A stretch of DNA of 64,000 nt, from contig QZKU01000128.1 of NCBI GenBank assembly GCA_003598085.1, positions 124,001-188,000 on the forward strand, written 5' to 3'. The notes under the pieces were generated by a model. That model did not search any database. It saw only the letters and a program-made list of their open reading frames with translations, and was not told the DNA's origin. Of the stretch, positions 52,441 through 61,204 are shown piece after piece. Each line of letters opens with the position of its first letter. Within the stretch, counting starts at the first letter, position 1. This DNA is from Candidatus Abyssobacteria bacterium SURF_5 (GTDB taxonomy: Bacteria; Abyssobacteria; SURF-5). The translations under genes were made by a program, and so were the position numbers.

Positions 52441-52619
52441 CGAGGGGGAGAGTCGTTCTAAGAAGTGCTTTAGCACCTATTAACATGCAATAAAAAGATT
52501 GATAAACTATAAATGAGCTCTGCCGAGCGGCGCCCGCCATTCATGCGAATGATTCTTATTTCCGGCTGTCGAAGGACAGTACGGCCCGCTTTGAGACCCG
52601 CATCCGGAGGGGATGACTA

Positions 52620-54743
52620 GTGGTAAAAATCGGCCAAAATAGAATTAGATTCATCGACGACATGCAATACTTTCTCGAGCATTTAACAGATGTCGAAGAC
52701 AGGAGGCGCTCAAAAGAAACAGGGGAAAGAGACTTTGACACTCTCATCCAAATGCTTCGGAGGTCGCTGCGAAAACTGCTGGCGGCGCAAGAGGAGATAT
52801 CTGAAAAGGATGCTCAAATTGAGGAGAGCCGCCGATTAATCGAAGAGGAACGTCTGAAAAGCCGCAAACTTTTCGAACAAGCTCCTGAGGGGTTGATAAT
52901 CACGACCCCATCCGGAGTGATTCTCGATGCGAATCTGAGCGCGGGTCGGATGCTCAACGTTACTCCCGATTTTCTCCGGGGAAGGCCGCTGATTGTATTT
53001 GTCCACGAGCTTGATCGCGACAGATATTCAGCGGTTCTAGAGAGCCCGGAGAAGGGAGCGGGGAATGGTGAGTGGGAGGTGCGTATGCAGCCCGCAGGCG
53101 AGAAGGCCGTCTTTGAGGCGGCTCTGACAGTAATCCCCCAGTGGCAGGATGCCCGACAAAAGGGGTTGTGCTGGATCATTCGCGATATCAGCGGACAGAA
53201 ACGTTTTGAGGAAGCGCTGCTCCAAGAGAGGGAGCGGGCGCGGAAATATCTGGACGTGTCCGGAGCGATTATTGTCAAGATACGGACCGATGAACAGGTT
53301 GAGATGATCAACCGGAGCGGATGCGAGCTGCTCGGCTACCAGCAGGGTGATGTTGTAGGGCGCAACTGGTTTGACCAGTTTCTGCCGGAGCGGGCTCGGG
53401 AGAGCGTGCGGGAACAGTTCCACCGTTTCATCACCGGGGATGGCGAAACGTGGAACCATGAGTATCCTGTCGTTACGCGAAGCGGGAAGGAACGGCTCAT
53501 GGACTGGCGCTGCATTTTAATACGGGACGATCTCGGGCAAGTCATCGGCACCCTCAGTTCCGGTCAGGATATCTCCCGCCGAAAGGAGACGGAGGAGCGG
53601 CTGCGGCGCGAGAAAGAATTCAGCGAGCATCTCATCAACAGCAGCAGCGACGGCATCATTGCGTTTGACATGCAGCTTCGCTGCACCGCCTGGAATCGGG
53701 TGATGGAGCACATATCGGGCGTGTCGAAGGAGGACGTACTGGGCAAGAATATCCTGGAGGTTTTCCCGGTCCTGCAGGGGGAGGAGCCGCGCCGCTGTTT
53801 TACGGAGACATTGTCCGGCAAGAATCTGGCCTTCAAGGAATGCCCGTACGTTCTGCCGGGGACAGGAAGGCCGGCATATATCGATTCGGAATTTTCGCCG
53901 ATCCGCGATATGGATGGGCGGATCATTGGCGGACTGGTGCTGGTCAAGGACGTAACGGAGCGGAAATTGGCGGAGGAAGCGTTGCGGGAGTCTGAAGCGG
54001 GCTATCGGCGGCTGTCGGAAAATCTGGAAAATGCGGTTCAGAGCAAAGTTAGGGAGCTTCAACAGGCGGAAAGCCTCGCGGCCATCGGGCAGATCGTTTC
54101 CATTGTCGCGCATGAGGTGAGGAACCCCCTGCAGAATGTGCATATGGGAGTCGACATGCTCCGGCATTCGCTTGAGCAGGAAGAGAATTTGGAACCTGAG
54201 AAACTGCAGATTCTGGACGAGATAGATTACGGCGTCCATCAGCTCAATGAGATCGTGATGGACCTTCTCGAATATTCAAGGACGGTCAAAATCAGTTGCT
54301 CCTGGTGGGAGGCGCGCGTGGTCATCCATCGAGTGCTTGCCGCTTTGTCGGACAAGTTACGTCGTATCAATGTCGAGCTGAAGCTCGAGCATGGCGACCG
54401 GCTTTGCTTCGGCGATCCCGAAAAAATCAAGCGGGTGCTGCTCAATCTTGTCGAAAACGCGGCGGACGCCATGCCCGGCGGGGGAAGGCTCAAGATTCAG
54501 ACACGGGTCGAGACAAGCGAACAGGAAGAGACCTTTATCTTTCATGTTCAGGATACCGGAGCTGGCATCGATCGGGAAACGCTCCCGCGAATACAGGAAC
54601 CTTTCTTTACGACCAAGGCGCAAGGGACGGGATTAGGTCTATCGATCTGCAAGAAGATTATCGATGCGCACAAGGGGGAACTGCGATTTGCGAGTGCTCC
54701 GGGCACGGGGACGACCGTTGAGGTTCTTCTTCCGCTGCAGTGA
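52620..54743 (+). CDS. Multi-PAS sensor histidine kinase
   Basis: A 707-residue soluble kinase: coiled coil (about 45-85), three PAS domains (about 85-200, 210-330, 335-455), HisKA with H498 in VAHEVRNPLQNVHMGVDMLR, and HATPase with NLVENAADAMPGGG and GTGLGLSICKKIIDAHKG. Its kinase core and the preceding linker are much like those of the gene at 50476, pointing to duplication. The start is GTG at 52620 with GGAGGGG upstream. It is followed after about 210 nt by a small response regulator, a likely partner. Confidence 0.92.
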   Translation: MVKIGQNRIRFIDDMQYFLEHLTDVEDRRRSKETGERDFDTLIQMLRRSLRKLLAAQEEISEKDAQIEESRRLIEEERLKSRKLFEQAPEGLIITTPSGVILDANLSAGRMLNVTPDFLRGRPLIVFVHELDRDRYSAVLESPEKGAGNGEWEVRMQPAGEKAVFEAALTVIPQWQDARQKGLCWIIRDISGQKRFEEALLQERERARKYLDVSGAIIVKIRTDEQVEMINRSGCELLGYQQGDVVGRNWFDQFLPERARESVREQFHRFITGDGETWNHEYPVVTRSGKERLMDWRCILIRDDLGQVIGTLSSGQDISRRKETEERLRREKEFSEHLINSSSDGIIAFDMQLRCTAWNRVMEHISGVSKEDVLGKNILEVFPVLQGEEPRRCFTETLSGKNLAFKECPYVLPGTGRPAYIDSEFSPIRDMDGRIIGGLVLVKDVTERKLAEEALRESEAGYRRLSENLENAVQSKVRELQQAESLAAIGQIVSIVAHEVRNPLQNVHMGVDMLRHSLEQEENLEPEKLQILDEIDYGVHQLNEIVMDLLEYSRTVKISCSWWEARVVIHRVLAALSDKLRRINVELKLEHGDRLCFGDPEKIKRVLLNLVENAADAMPGGGRLKIQTRVETSEQEETFIFHVQDTGAGIDRETLPRIQEPFFTTKAQGTGLGLSICKKIIDAHKGELRFASAPGTGTTVEVLLPLQ

Positions 54744-54956
54744 CGGCGCTTGGAGAAGAAGAAGGCCGAATTTATCCGGTTAGGTATACGGTTATATATA
54801 ACTGAAATAAATTTACAATTAAGCTCTACGTAAATTTCCCCTTGCTTTTTCCATTCGTTTTGGCATAATAAGTCTTGATCAAACCCTGTCTATGTCCTGG
54901 AGACGTGAATCCCCTTGCTGAATCACGTTCAGTTGCAGTACGGCTTGGAGTCATGA

Positions 54957-55322
54957 ATGAGATTATTGGATATCATAATACTGCTGGTTGAGGATGATGA
55001 TATCGTACGCCGGCAGATGGCGCGACTGCTGCAGGCGGACGGGTACAAGATATTGCAGGCGGCGCGGGGCGATGACGCGCTGACCCTGCTTGACCATGAA
55101 GACGTGGACCTGGTGCTGAGTGACTGGAAGATGCCGGGGATGGACGGGGTGGGCGTCCTGAACTATGTGCGCACGCATCATCCCGATGTCCCGGTCGCGC
55201 TGGTGACTGCTTACCCGGAGGGATTGGAACAGTTCAAGCCGGACGCTATTCTCGTCAAACCTTTCAACGCGGACCAACTGAGGCAGTTGATCCGGACTCT
55301 AACCCACAAACAGAAGGCATGA
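54957..55322 (+). CDS. Single-domain response regulator
   Basis: A CheY-like receiver of 121 residues. Phosphoacceptor Asp56 in LVLSDWKMPGMDG, acidic E12-D13 (LVEDDD), Thr in ALVTAYPEG and Lys in ILVKPFN. ATG at 54957 has GGAG 6 nt upstream; an overlapping out-of-frame ATG at 54953 is not used. Probably the target of the kinase just upstream. The 213-nt gap before it, 54744-54956, is AT-richer but holds no clear promoter. Confidence 0.9.
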   Translation: MRLLDIIILLVEDDDIVRRQMARLLQADGYKILQAARGDDALTLLDHEDVDLVLSDWKMPGMDGVGVLNYVRTHHPDVPVALVTAYPEGLEQFKPDAILVKPFNADQLRQLIRTLTHKQKA

Positions 55323-55335
55323 CCGGAGAAGCGAT

Positions 55336-55370
55336 TTCGGACCGGTCGGACCGGTCGGATGTGTCTGATT
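55336..55370. repeat. 9-nt GTCGGACnn array (copy 9)
   Basis: Units TTCGGACCG, GTCGGACCG, GTCGGATGT, GTCTGATTT: four units, the last decayed, between the response regulator and tatD. Confidence 0.7.
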
Positions 55371-55389
55371 TCCAGGCGGGAGTCAGGAT

Positions 55390-56157
55390 GTGCCGCCGGT
55401 CTTCAGAGCCAGTGGTCACGCCATGTTTTCTCTAATCGACACGCACGCGCATCTCGATCAGCTTGAGGATATTGAAGGCGCGGTTCAGCGGGCGCGGGCC
55501 GCGGGGGTTGCCGCCATTATCGCAGTCGGCATGAACCAATTTTCGAACTACCATGTGTATAAACTGGCCAGAGAGCACCGCGGGTACGTGTATCCGGCTT
55601 TCGGGATTCATCCATGGGCGATCGAAAAGGGCGAACTTGAGGATACCTTCGAATTTATTCGGGCGCATTTCGGCGATTGTGTTGCGGTTGGAGAAATAGG
55701 GCTCGATTACTGGATTAAGAAAGACAAGAAAATCCAGCAAGAGGTATTCTGCAGGCTTCTGGAGGCGGCCGGGGAGAAGGGGAAGCCGATAAGCACGCAT
55801 TCTCGCGGGTCCTACGAGGATGTTTTTCAATTGGTGCAGGAATATGGAATAAAAGAGGCCGTCTTTCACTGGTACAGCGGCCCGCTCGAGATCGTGGAAC
55901 GCATCGTTGAGAGCGGCTATTTTGTTTCGGCCACTCCTGCGGTCGAATACAGCGAGAAGCATCGGGCCGTTATTGAGATGGCGCCCCTGGAGAATCTGCT
56001 TCTCGAAACCGATTGCCCCGTCAAATACAAAGACGTGAAGTCAGAGCCAGCCACTTTGGAGGTGACCCTCCGTGAGGTGGCGAAGCTGAAGAAAGCCGAT
56101 CCCGCCGATGTTGCTCGGATCACAACTGAGAACGCGCGGCGTATTTTCCGGTTGTGA
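55390..56157 (+). CDS. TatD family hydrolase
   Basis: A TIM-barrel metal-dependent hydrolase of the TatD DNase family (255 residues as drawn). Metal motifs: DTHAHLDQL near the N-terminus, VGEIGLDYW, STHSRGSYED, HWYSG and ETDCPVKY. E. coli TatD has 3'-5' exonuclease activity; other members cleave small substrates. The start could be GTG 55390 (GGGAG 7 nt upstream) or ATG 55423 (MFSLIDTHAHL), the latter closer to family norms. It is the last gene of the plus-strand signalling region. Confidence 0.9.
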   Translation: MPPVFRASGHAMFSLIDTHAHLDQLEDIEGAVQRARAAGVAAIIAVGMNQFSNYHVYKLAREHRGYVYPAFGIHPWAIEKGELEDTFEFIRAHFGDCVAVGEIGLDYWIKKDKKIQQEVFCRLLEAAGEKGKPISTHSRGSYEDVFQLVQEYGIKEAVFHWYSGPLEIVERIVESGYFVSATPAVEYSEKHRAVIEMAPLENLLLETDCPVKYKDVKSEPATLEVTLREVAKLKKADPADVARITTENARRIFRL

Positions 56158-56175
56158 AGGTCCCCCCAGTCGTCG

Positions 56176-56213
56176 CTGTCCGACAGGTCCGATATGTCAG
56201 ACGCGTCCGACTC
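56176..56213. repeat. 9-nt GTCGGACnn array (copy 10)
   Basis: Units GTCCGACAG, GTCCGATAT, GTCAGACGC, GTCCGACTC in exact 9-nt phase, inside the 64-nt gap between the convergent tatD and MFS genes. Confidence 0.75.
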
Positions 56214-56221
56214 TCCGCCAT

Positions 56222-57469
56222 CTAGCTCGCTCTCTTGTACGCCGCTTCGGGAGGCGCAAGAGCGGCTGGTGCGGGCTCGTGGGTGCCGTTCGTATGAATG
56301 GAGAGAGTGAGCAGGGAAGCAATAAGCATGCATGCGGCGGCAGTTGGAAAAATAAGCGGATAACCGGAAGAGTCAATGAGCGCGCCGGCGGTCATTGGGC
56401 CGAAAATCTGGGGCGCCGCCATACTGATCACTCCCAGACCCACGAATTCTGCTGTGCGGCCGGCCGGGATGAGGTCGAGCATGAAAGCATATGCGACACT
56501 CCCGACCGCTGCAAGAGGAATCCCGGTGAGGCTCACCAGCACGATGGCCTGCGTATATGTGTGCGAGAATCCGATAAGAGATTGAACAGCGGCCCAAAAC
56601 AAGATCATACAGAAGAGAATCCTCTTCCGAGAGAATCGGTCTCCGAGCAGGCCGAAGGGCAGAACGAAGCAGGTCTGCAATACAGTCGCGGTGAACGGCG
56701 CCAGGAGGGCTTTTCCTTCCGGGACGTTCAGAGACTCGACCATGAAGAGGGTGAGAAAAGATTGAACGACCCAGAAACCGAGCCACCAGAAGAACTGCGC
56801 GAGAAAGAATTTCATGGCATTTCTTTCCTTCGCAAGTCCGCGCAGGTGGCGGAAAGGGTTGGCCCTCGCTGAGAGCTGCACGACAGGCGCGGCCGGTTCC
56901 TTCAACAGGGCAATTGCGGCCAGAGTGCATCCAGCCGTGATGAGCGATACCAGATAAAAGAGTTCAACCCGATACTCTTCCCAGAGCCTGGAGCTGAGGA
57001 AAAAACATGCCATTAACCCGACATTGCCGAAGAAGCTCATGACTCCGCTGGCGGTGCTGCGCTGGTGCGCGGGCGTAATGTCGGGAAGAAGAGCCATATA
57101 GGGTGTCTGAGCGGTGTCCATGCAAAAATATGATAAAGCGGAGACGAAGATTACCGCGGCAAAAGCCTGGACATGCGGTAAAGCGATGAAACAAACAAAG
57201 ACGCCCAGCATGCCGAAGAAGATATAGGGCCTGCGGCATCCGTACCTGCTTCTGGTTCGATCGCTCAGGAATCCGACGACAGGAGGAACAATGCAGCCGG
57301 AGATTCCTGCAAGCGTTAACACGAGGGAGATGGTGAACTTCGAATCTGTGAACTCCCTCAGGAACAGGGGCATGGTTCCCGAATAAAAAGCCCAGAAAAA
57401 AAGAATTCCGAACCATCCTACTCCCAGAGCGGACATCGTACCGGCGCTGATTTTCGAGGGAGCTTTCAA
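56222..57469 (-). CDS. Major facilitator superfamily permease (SLC45/GPH-like)
   Basis: A 415-residue, twelve-helix secondary transporter. The loop motif GFLSDRTRSRYGCRRPYI (loop 2-3) is like that of sucrose/SLC45-type and GPH sugar transporters (SDRxxSRxGRRRP). Halves are joined by a central loop near residue 205. Substrate unknown. The start is TTG at 57469; ATG 57436 is a possible later start. A hairpin in the 92-nt gap separates it from the Fe-S cluster upstream on the same strand. Confidence 0.88.
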   Translation of the reverse strand: MKAPSKISAGTMSALGVGWFGILFFWAFYSGTMPLFLREFTDSKFTISLVLTLAGISGCIVPPVVGFLSDRTRSRYGCRRPYIFFGMLGVFVCFIALPHVQAFAAVIFVSALSYFCMDTAQTPYMALLPDITPAHQRSTASGVMSFFGNVGLMACFFLSSRLWEEYRVELFYLVSLITAGCTLAAIALLKEPAAPVVQLSARANPFRHLRGLAKERNAMKFFLAQFFWWLGFWVVQSFLTLFMVESLNVPEGKALLAPFTATVLQTCFVLPFGLLGDRFSRKRILFCMILFWAAVQSLIGFSHTYTQAIVLVSLTGIPLAAVGSVAYAFMLDLIPAGRTAEFVGLGVISMAAPQIFGPMTAGALIDSSGYPLIFPTAAACMLIASLLTLSIHTNGTHEPAPAALAPPEAAYKRAS

Positions 57470-57506
57470 GAAGGGGAAATCCTTTTTCAGGGAAGTGAGA
57501 AGCAGG

Positions 57507-57544
57507 AGGGGAGCTTTTTTCCGATGAGAAATCGGCTCCCCTCA
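57507..57544 (-). terminator. Intercistronic hairpin between the Fe-S cluster and the MFS gene
   Basis: GAGGGGAGC and GCTCCCCTC form a 9-bp perfect outer stem; CCGAT and ATCGG form an inner stem. There is no T-run after the outer stem on the minus strand, so it may be an attenuator or mRNA-stabilising structure and not a full terminator. Confidence 0.5.
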
Positions 57545-57561
57545 AACTGTCTCAGAGTCGG

Positions 57562-58638
57562 TTAGTCAATTTTTATCTCGATGCCGCGGCTGGCGGCGCG
57601 CTTCATGTTCCATTCCATCAGATTCGACGGCGGCTGGTCCTGTTCGGCCTCGGGCCTTCGCTCGAGCCTGATCGATTCGGTCGGACACGTCGGCGTGCAC
57701 ACTCCGCAGCCGATGCAGCGTTCCGAGATCACGCTGTAGCTGCCGTCAGTCTCGACGATGGCGTCCATCGGGCAGCGCTCGTCGGCGCAGACGCCGCATG
57801 AGGCGCAGCTATCCTGATCGATCACGGCCACGAAATTGCTCTTCGCAAGGATGTAGGGGGCCTTGTACTGTTTGACGCCGCGCAGAATGCCACAGCAGCA
57901 CGAGCAGCAGTTGCAGACGAAAACCTGGCCCTCCTCGACATTGTACGTGCAATGGACAAGGCCTTCCTCTTCCGCCTTCTTCATTACCTGGAGCGCCTCT
58001 TCCCTGTTAATGACGCGCCCGCTGGGGTAGCGGTCGAAGGCGTTTTCCTCGGTTGAGAAGCTGAGGCAGATTTCGAAGGTATGCTTGCACTGATGGCCTT
58101 CGAGTTTCTGTTCTTTCCGGCAAATGCAGTCCTGAACGCAAAAGGATTTGGCCTCGGAGATCATGAGCGCCATGTCCTCATAACGGTGCACGTGCAGGTC
58201 CTGCTTGATTTCGGTGCTGACGGGCACCACGCGCGCGACGGCGGGTGCGTAATCACCGACTTTCTTTACGAGGAGCGGTGCATACTGTTCGAACAGGACC
58301 GTCAGTTCCTTATCAAGGCGGTAAAGCTGGAACTCGTAGATGCCGATCACGAACGGGAACAGCATGTACATCTGCTGGCCGAACATTTTGAACGAGCCGA
58401 TCTGCCCCTTCTCGACCATGTTGTCGAGGGTTTTCTGCATTTCGGGGACCGGCTTTCCGAGGCGTTCGGCGATCGCCTCGACGGTCTCCGGCATCGGTCT
58501 CAATTTGAGCGCCATTTCCGCCTCGTCGGGCGTGAAAATCTTCTCGAGGATTTTCAATTCCACTCCGCTCTCGGTTGCAGGATATCCATTTGGCAGGTCG
58601 TCGAGCCTTTTCGCAAGCCGCTTGTAAACGTCCGTCAT
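57562..58638 (-). CDS. Two-[4Fe-4S] ferredoxin-domain protein
   Basis: A 358-residue protein, the last of four redox genes. The N-terminal 190 residues include a winged-helix-like part (ETVEAIAERLGKPVPEMQKT). Then come Cys clusters CVQDCICRKE, CNCCSCCCGIL, and two classic ferredoxin motifs, CASCGVCADERCPMDAI and CIGCGVCTPTCPTESI, near the C-terminus. It probably carries electrons for the upstream HdrD/GlcD-type proteins. I chose ATG 58638 with GAAGGAGGG upstream; ATG 58662 is in frame but lacks a ribosome site. The winged-helix region is unusual beside ferredoxin motifs and could bind a protein partner. Confidence 0.88.
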   Translation of the reverse strand: MTDVYKRLAKRLDDLPNGYPATESGVELKILEKIFTPDEAEMALKLRPMPETVEAIAERLGKPVPEMQKTLDNMVEKGQIGSFKMFGQQMYMLFPFVIGIYEFQLYRLDKELTVLFEQYAPLLVKKVGDYAPAVARVVPVSTEIKQDLHVHRYEDMALMISEAKSFCVQDCICRKEQKLEGHQCKHTFEICLSFSTEENAFDRYPSGRVINREEALQVMKKAEEEGLVHCTYNVEEGQVFVCNCCSCCCGILRGVKQYKAPYILAKSNFVAVIDQDSCASCGVCADERCPMDAIVETDGSYSVISERCIGCGVCTPTCPTESIRLERRPEAEQDQPPSNLMEWNMKRAASRGIEIKID

Positions 58639-58677
58639 TAGTCCCTCCTTCAGGTAATACACTTCAATCCCGCTGCC

Positions 58678-59820
58678 TCACATTAAGGCGATTTCGGCGA
58701 TATCTTTCACCTGGATACGGTCTTCGAGCCCTTCATCTCGGCGGGCATCCTCAAACATCTTTGCGCAATTCGGGCACGCGACGGCGAGAATGCTCGCGCC
58801 GGTTTCGACAGCCTCCCTGATGCGCACGCGGGCCGGGCCGGCCTCTCCGCTCCCAATGATATCGGTGTGGAAGTTGCCGCCGCCGCCGCAGCACAGGGCG
58901 TTCTTGGAGTTCTTCTGCATTTCCTCGAGGATCAGGCCCGGCATCGAGCGCAGCACCTTGCGCGGCGCATCGAAGACGTCGTTGTGCCGGCCGAGGAAGC
59001 ACGGGTCGTGATAGGTTACGCGCGCCTTGATCTGCGGGAATGAAACCTTGTTTTCACGGACAAGCTGTTCGAGCGCCTGGGTGTAGTGCATCACTTCGAA
59101 ATCCGCCCCGAGCGCGGGATAGTCATTCTTGAAAGTGTTATAGGCGTGCGGCGAGAGCGCGATGACCTTTCTCACTCCCAGTTTTTTGAAATTCTCAATG
59201 TTGCCCTCGGCCAGCGCCTGGAACAGGCCGAACTCGCCGAGCATTCTGACCTCGTTTCCGTCGCAGGACTCATTTGCGCCGAGGATGCCGAACGGGACGC
59301 CCGCCTTCTTGAGCAGCGAGGCGACGGCGGCCGCGATCTTTTTTCCCCGTTCGTCGTACGAGCCGACGCAGCCGACGTGAAGGAGATACTCCTGTCCATT
59401 ATATGGCTCGAGGCCGAGGCCGTCGGCCCATTTGCCGCGGTCTTCGCGCGGCTGATTGAACGGATTGCCGCGCGTGCTGATGCCTTTGAAGTAATCACGC
59501 ACCGCGGGAAGAGTATGTCCCTGTTCGACCATCTCCTTTCGGGCGGCGACGAAGATATTGACAAGGTCGACGCGGAAATCGAAAACGCAATGTTCGCGGC
59601 AGTTACCGCAGGCGACGCATGAATACAGGATTTCGGAAAGGCGGCGGCTCGGTTCGACATCGCCGTTCAGCCAGGCGCGCACAAGCCACATGCGCCCGCC
59701 GGGCGAATACGTATCGAACCAGTATTTGCGGTAGGTGGGGCAGTTGAAGTCGCTGAAGTCTTTTGTGAACTTGCAGTAGCCGCAGCGGAAACAGCGGTGG
59801 ATGACGTCGGCGTATTGCAT
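58678..59820 (-). CDS. CCG-domain (HdrD/GlpC-like) Fe-S oxidoreductase subunit
   Basis: A 380-residue iron-sulfur protein with N-terminal CFRCGYCKFTKDF and CVACGNCREHC ferredoxin-like motifs and CCG-type Cys clusters (HVGCVGSYDERGKK, CCGGGGNFHTDIIGSG, VACPNCAKMFED) as in HdrB/HdrD and GlpC. It would pass electrons to or from thiol/disulfide or quinone partners. ATG at 59820 abuts the GlcD-type gene stop. It lies in a four-gene minus-strand cluster. Confidence 0.9.
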   Translation of the reverse strand: MQYADVIHRCFRCGYCKFTKDFSDFNCPTYRKYWFDTYSPGGRMWLVRAWLNGDVEPSRRLSEILYSCVACGNCREHCVFDFRVDLVNIFVAARKEMVEQGHTLPAVRDYFKGISTRGNPFNQPREDRGKWADGLGLEPYNGQEYLLHVGCVGSYDERGKKIAAAVASLLKKAGVPFGILGANESCDGNEVRMLGEFGLFQALAEGNIENFKKLGVRKVIALSPHAYNTFKNDYPALGADFEVMHYTQALEQLVRENKVSFPQIKARVTYHDPCFLGRHNDVFDAPRKVLRSMPGLILEEMQKNSKNALCCGGGGNFHTDIIGSGEAGPARVRIREAVETGASILAVACPNCAKMFEDARRDEGLEDRIQVKDIAEIALM

Positions 59821-61200
59821 CTATTTCACCTCCCAATTGCCGGGATTCATGATGCCGTTGGGGTCAAGGGCGGAGCGGACCTTGTTCATGAGCTGGACCG
59901 TGTGCGGGTCCATGTGTTCGAGGATGAGTTTTTGCGCCGGTTCTTCGGCCTTCCAGGGGATGCCGCCCATCTCGAGCACGCGCCGATTCGTTTCATGGAG
60001 CGCGCGCTGAGCGTTCAAGCGGTCGGTGTCGTCGGCCCGGTTGAAGGCGTAAGCGTAAGCGAACATCATGCAATGGCCGCGCCCGATGACGCGCACCGCC
60101 AGCGAGTATGGCGTGTTATATTTAGCCGCTATCTCGATTCCGGCTCGATAGGCGCGCGAGAAAAGCTCCAGCGGCATGATCGCTCCGACGTACTCGAACC
60201 CGCCGCCCTTCTTCGTATCGGCGTACTTGGTCATCTCGCGAAGCGGCACCTCGAGAAAACGCCCTTTCGCGAAACCGGGGATGAACATGAAGCCGCCGTC
60301 TTTGCTGTCGACGTAGCTGCGCAATGTGGCGCGAATAAACTTTCGTTTCAGTTCCAGCTCTTCATCCGAATTGGCGGTTATATAGATCAGCAACAACTGC
60401 AGGCCTTCCATGTGAGCCGGCAGCGCAGAGCAGGAGACATTGAGGTCCTCGAGCATCTCGGTTCCGGTCAGCTTGTAGAGGATATCCGTCATGTGGTCCG
60501 GATTGTCATTGAGGAAGATCATCATATCTTTTTTGGCCGGGTTCGGGTAGAGCTTGATCCCCAGCTTCGTGATGACTCCCGTGGTGCCGAACCAGCCGAC
60601 AAACAGGCCGGCCAGATCGGGCAGCGGCGCGCGCGAGAACCAGTAGGGCGTGGTTGAGCACGAGCCGATCTTGCAGACCTCACCGGTCGGCAGGACGACC
60701 TCGAGGCCGTTCAGCATTTCGGAGTGGAAGCCGGTCGCCTGCGACATATGGCCGGAGCCGTGAATGAGGATGTTGCCGGCGATGGTTGCCGAGGGCGGCG
60801 CGTCGGGACTGGAATATTTCAGGTTCGGATAGTGTTGTTTCAGGTACGCCTGAAAGACTCCGTGCGCGCAGCCGGCCTCGATGACCGCATAGCGGCTGGT
60901 TTCGTTCACCTCGATGATCTTGTTCATCCGCTTCATGTCGAGAACGATGCCGCCCTTGAGCGGACGCGAGAGCCCCGAGAGCACCAGTCCGCCGCCGAGC
61001 GGGACGACGGGAATTTTCTCGCGGTTGGCGAGGTGAACGATCGCCTGTACCTCCTCCGTTGATTGTGGGACGACGACATAATCGGGTTTTTTCGGGTCCA
61101 TCGTGCCGGGGTCGCGCGAATAGAAGAAGAGCTCCTCGGGTTGGTCCGACACGTATTCCTTCCCGACAATTTCAGCGAGAGCTTCGTATACGTTTGCCAT
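59821..61200 (-). CDS. FAD-binding oxidase (GlcD/D-lactate dehydrogenase-type)
   Basis: A 459-residue flavoprotein of the FAD-linked oxidase (PCMH) family. FAD-binding PCMH motifs: IPVVPLGGGLVLSGLSRPLK, ILIHGSGHMSQATGFHSEML; the C-terminal substrate-cap and RSALDPNGIMNPGNW ending are standard for GlcD/Dld. It would oxidise a 2-hydroxyacid such as glycolate or D-lactate. The flanking Fe-S genes replace the usual GlcE/GlcF partners. ATG at 61200 lies 4 nt after the upstream Fe-S gene. Confidence 0.9.
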   Translation of the reverse strand: MANVYEALAEIVGKEYVSDQPEELFFYSRDPGTMDPKKPDYVVVPQSTEEVQAIVHLANREKIPVVPLGGGLVLSGLSRPLKGGIVLDMKRMNKIIEVNETSRYAVIEAGCAHGVFQAYLKQHYPNLKYSSPDAPPSATIAGNILIHGSGHMSQATGFHSEMLNGLEVVLPTGEVCKIGSCSTTPYWFSRAPLPDLAGLFVGWFGTTGVITKLGIKLYPNPAKKDMMIFLNDNPDHMTDILYKLTGTEMLEDLNVSCSALPAHMEGLQLLLIYITANSDEELELKRKFIRATLRSYVDSKDGGFMFIPGFAKGRFLEVPLREMTKYADTKKGGGFEYVGAIMPLELFSRAYRAGIEIAAKYNTPYSLAVRVIGRGHCMMFAYAYAFNRADDTDRLNAQRALHETNRRVLEMGGIPWKAEEPAQKLILEHMDPHTVQLMNKVRSALDPNGIMNPGNWEVK

Positions 61201-61204
61201 CGGC

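Noticed and set aside
36000-56200. An integrated phage or transposon as the source of the accessory region
   Set aside because: No integrase, transposase, phage structural gene or tRNA attachment site was seen; only short repeats mark the area.
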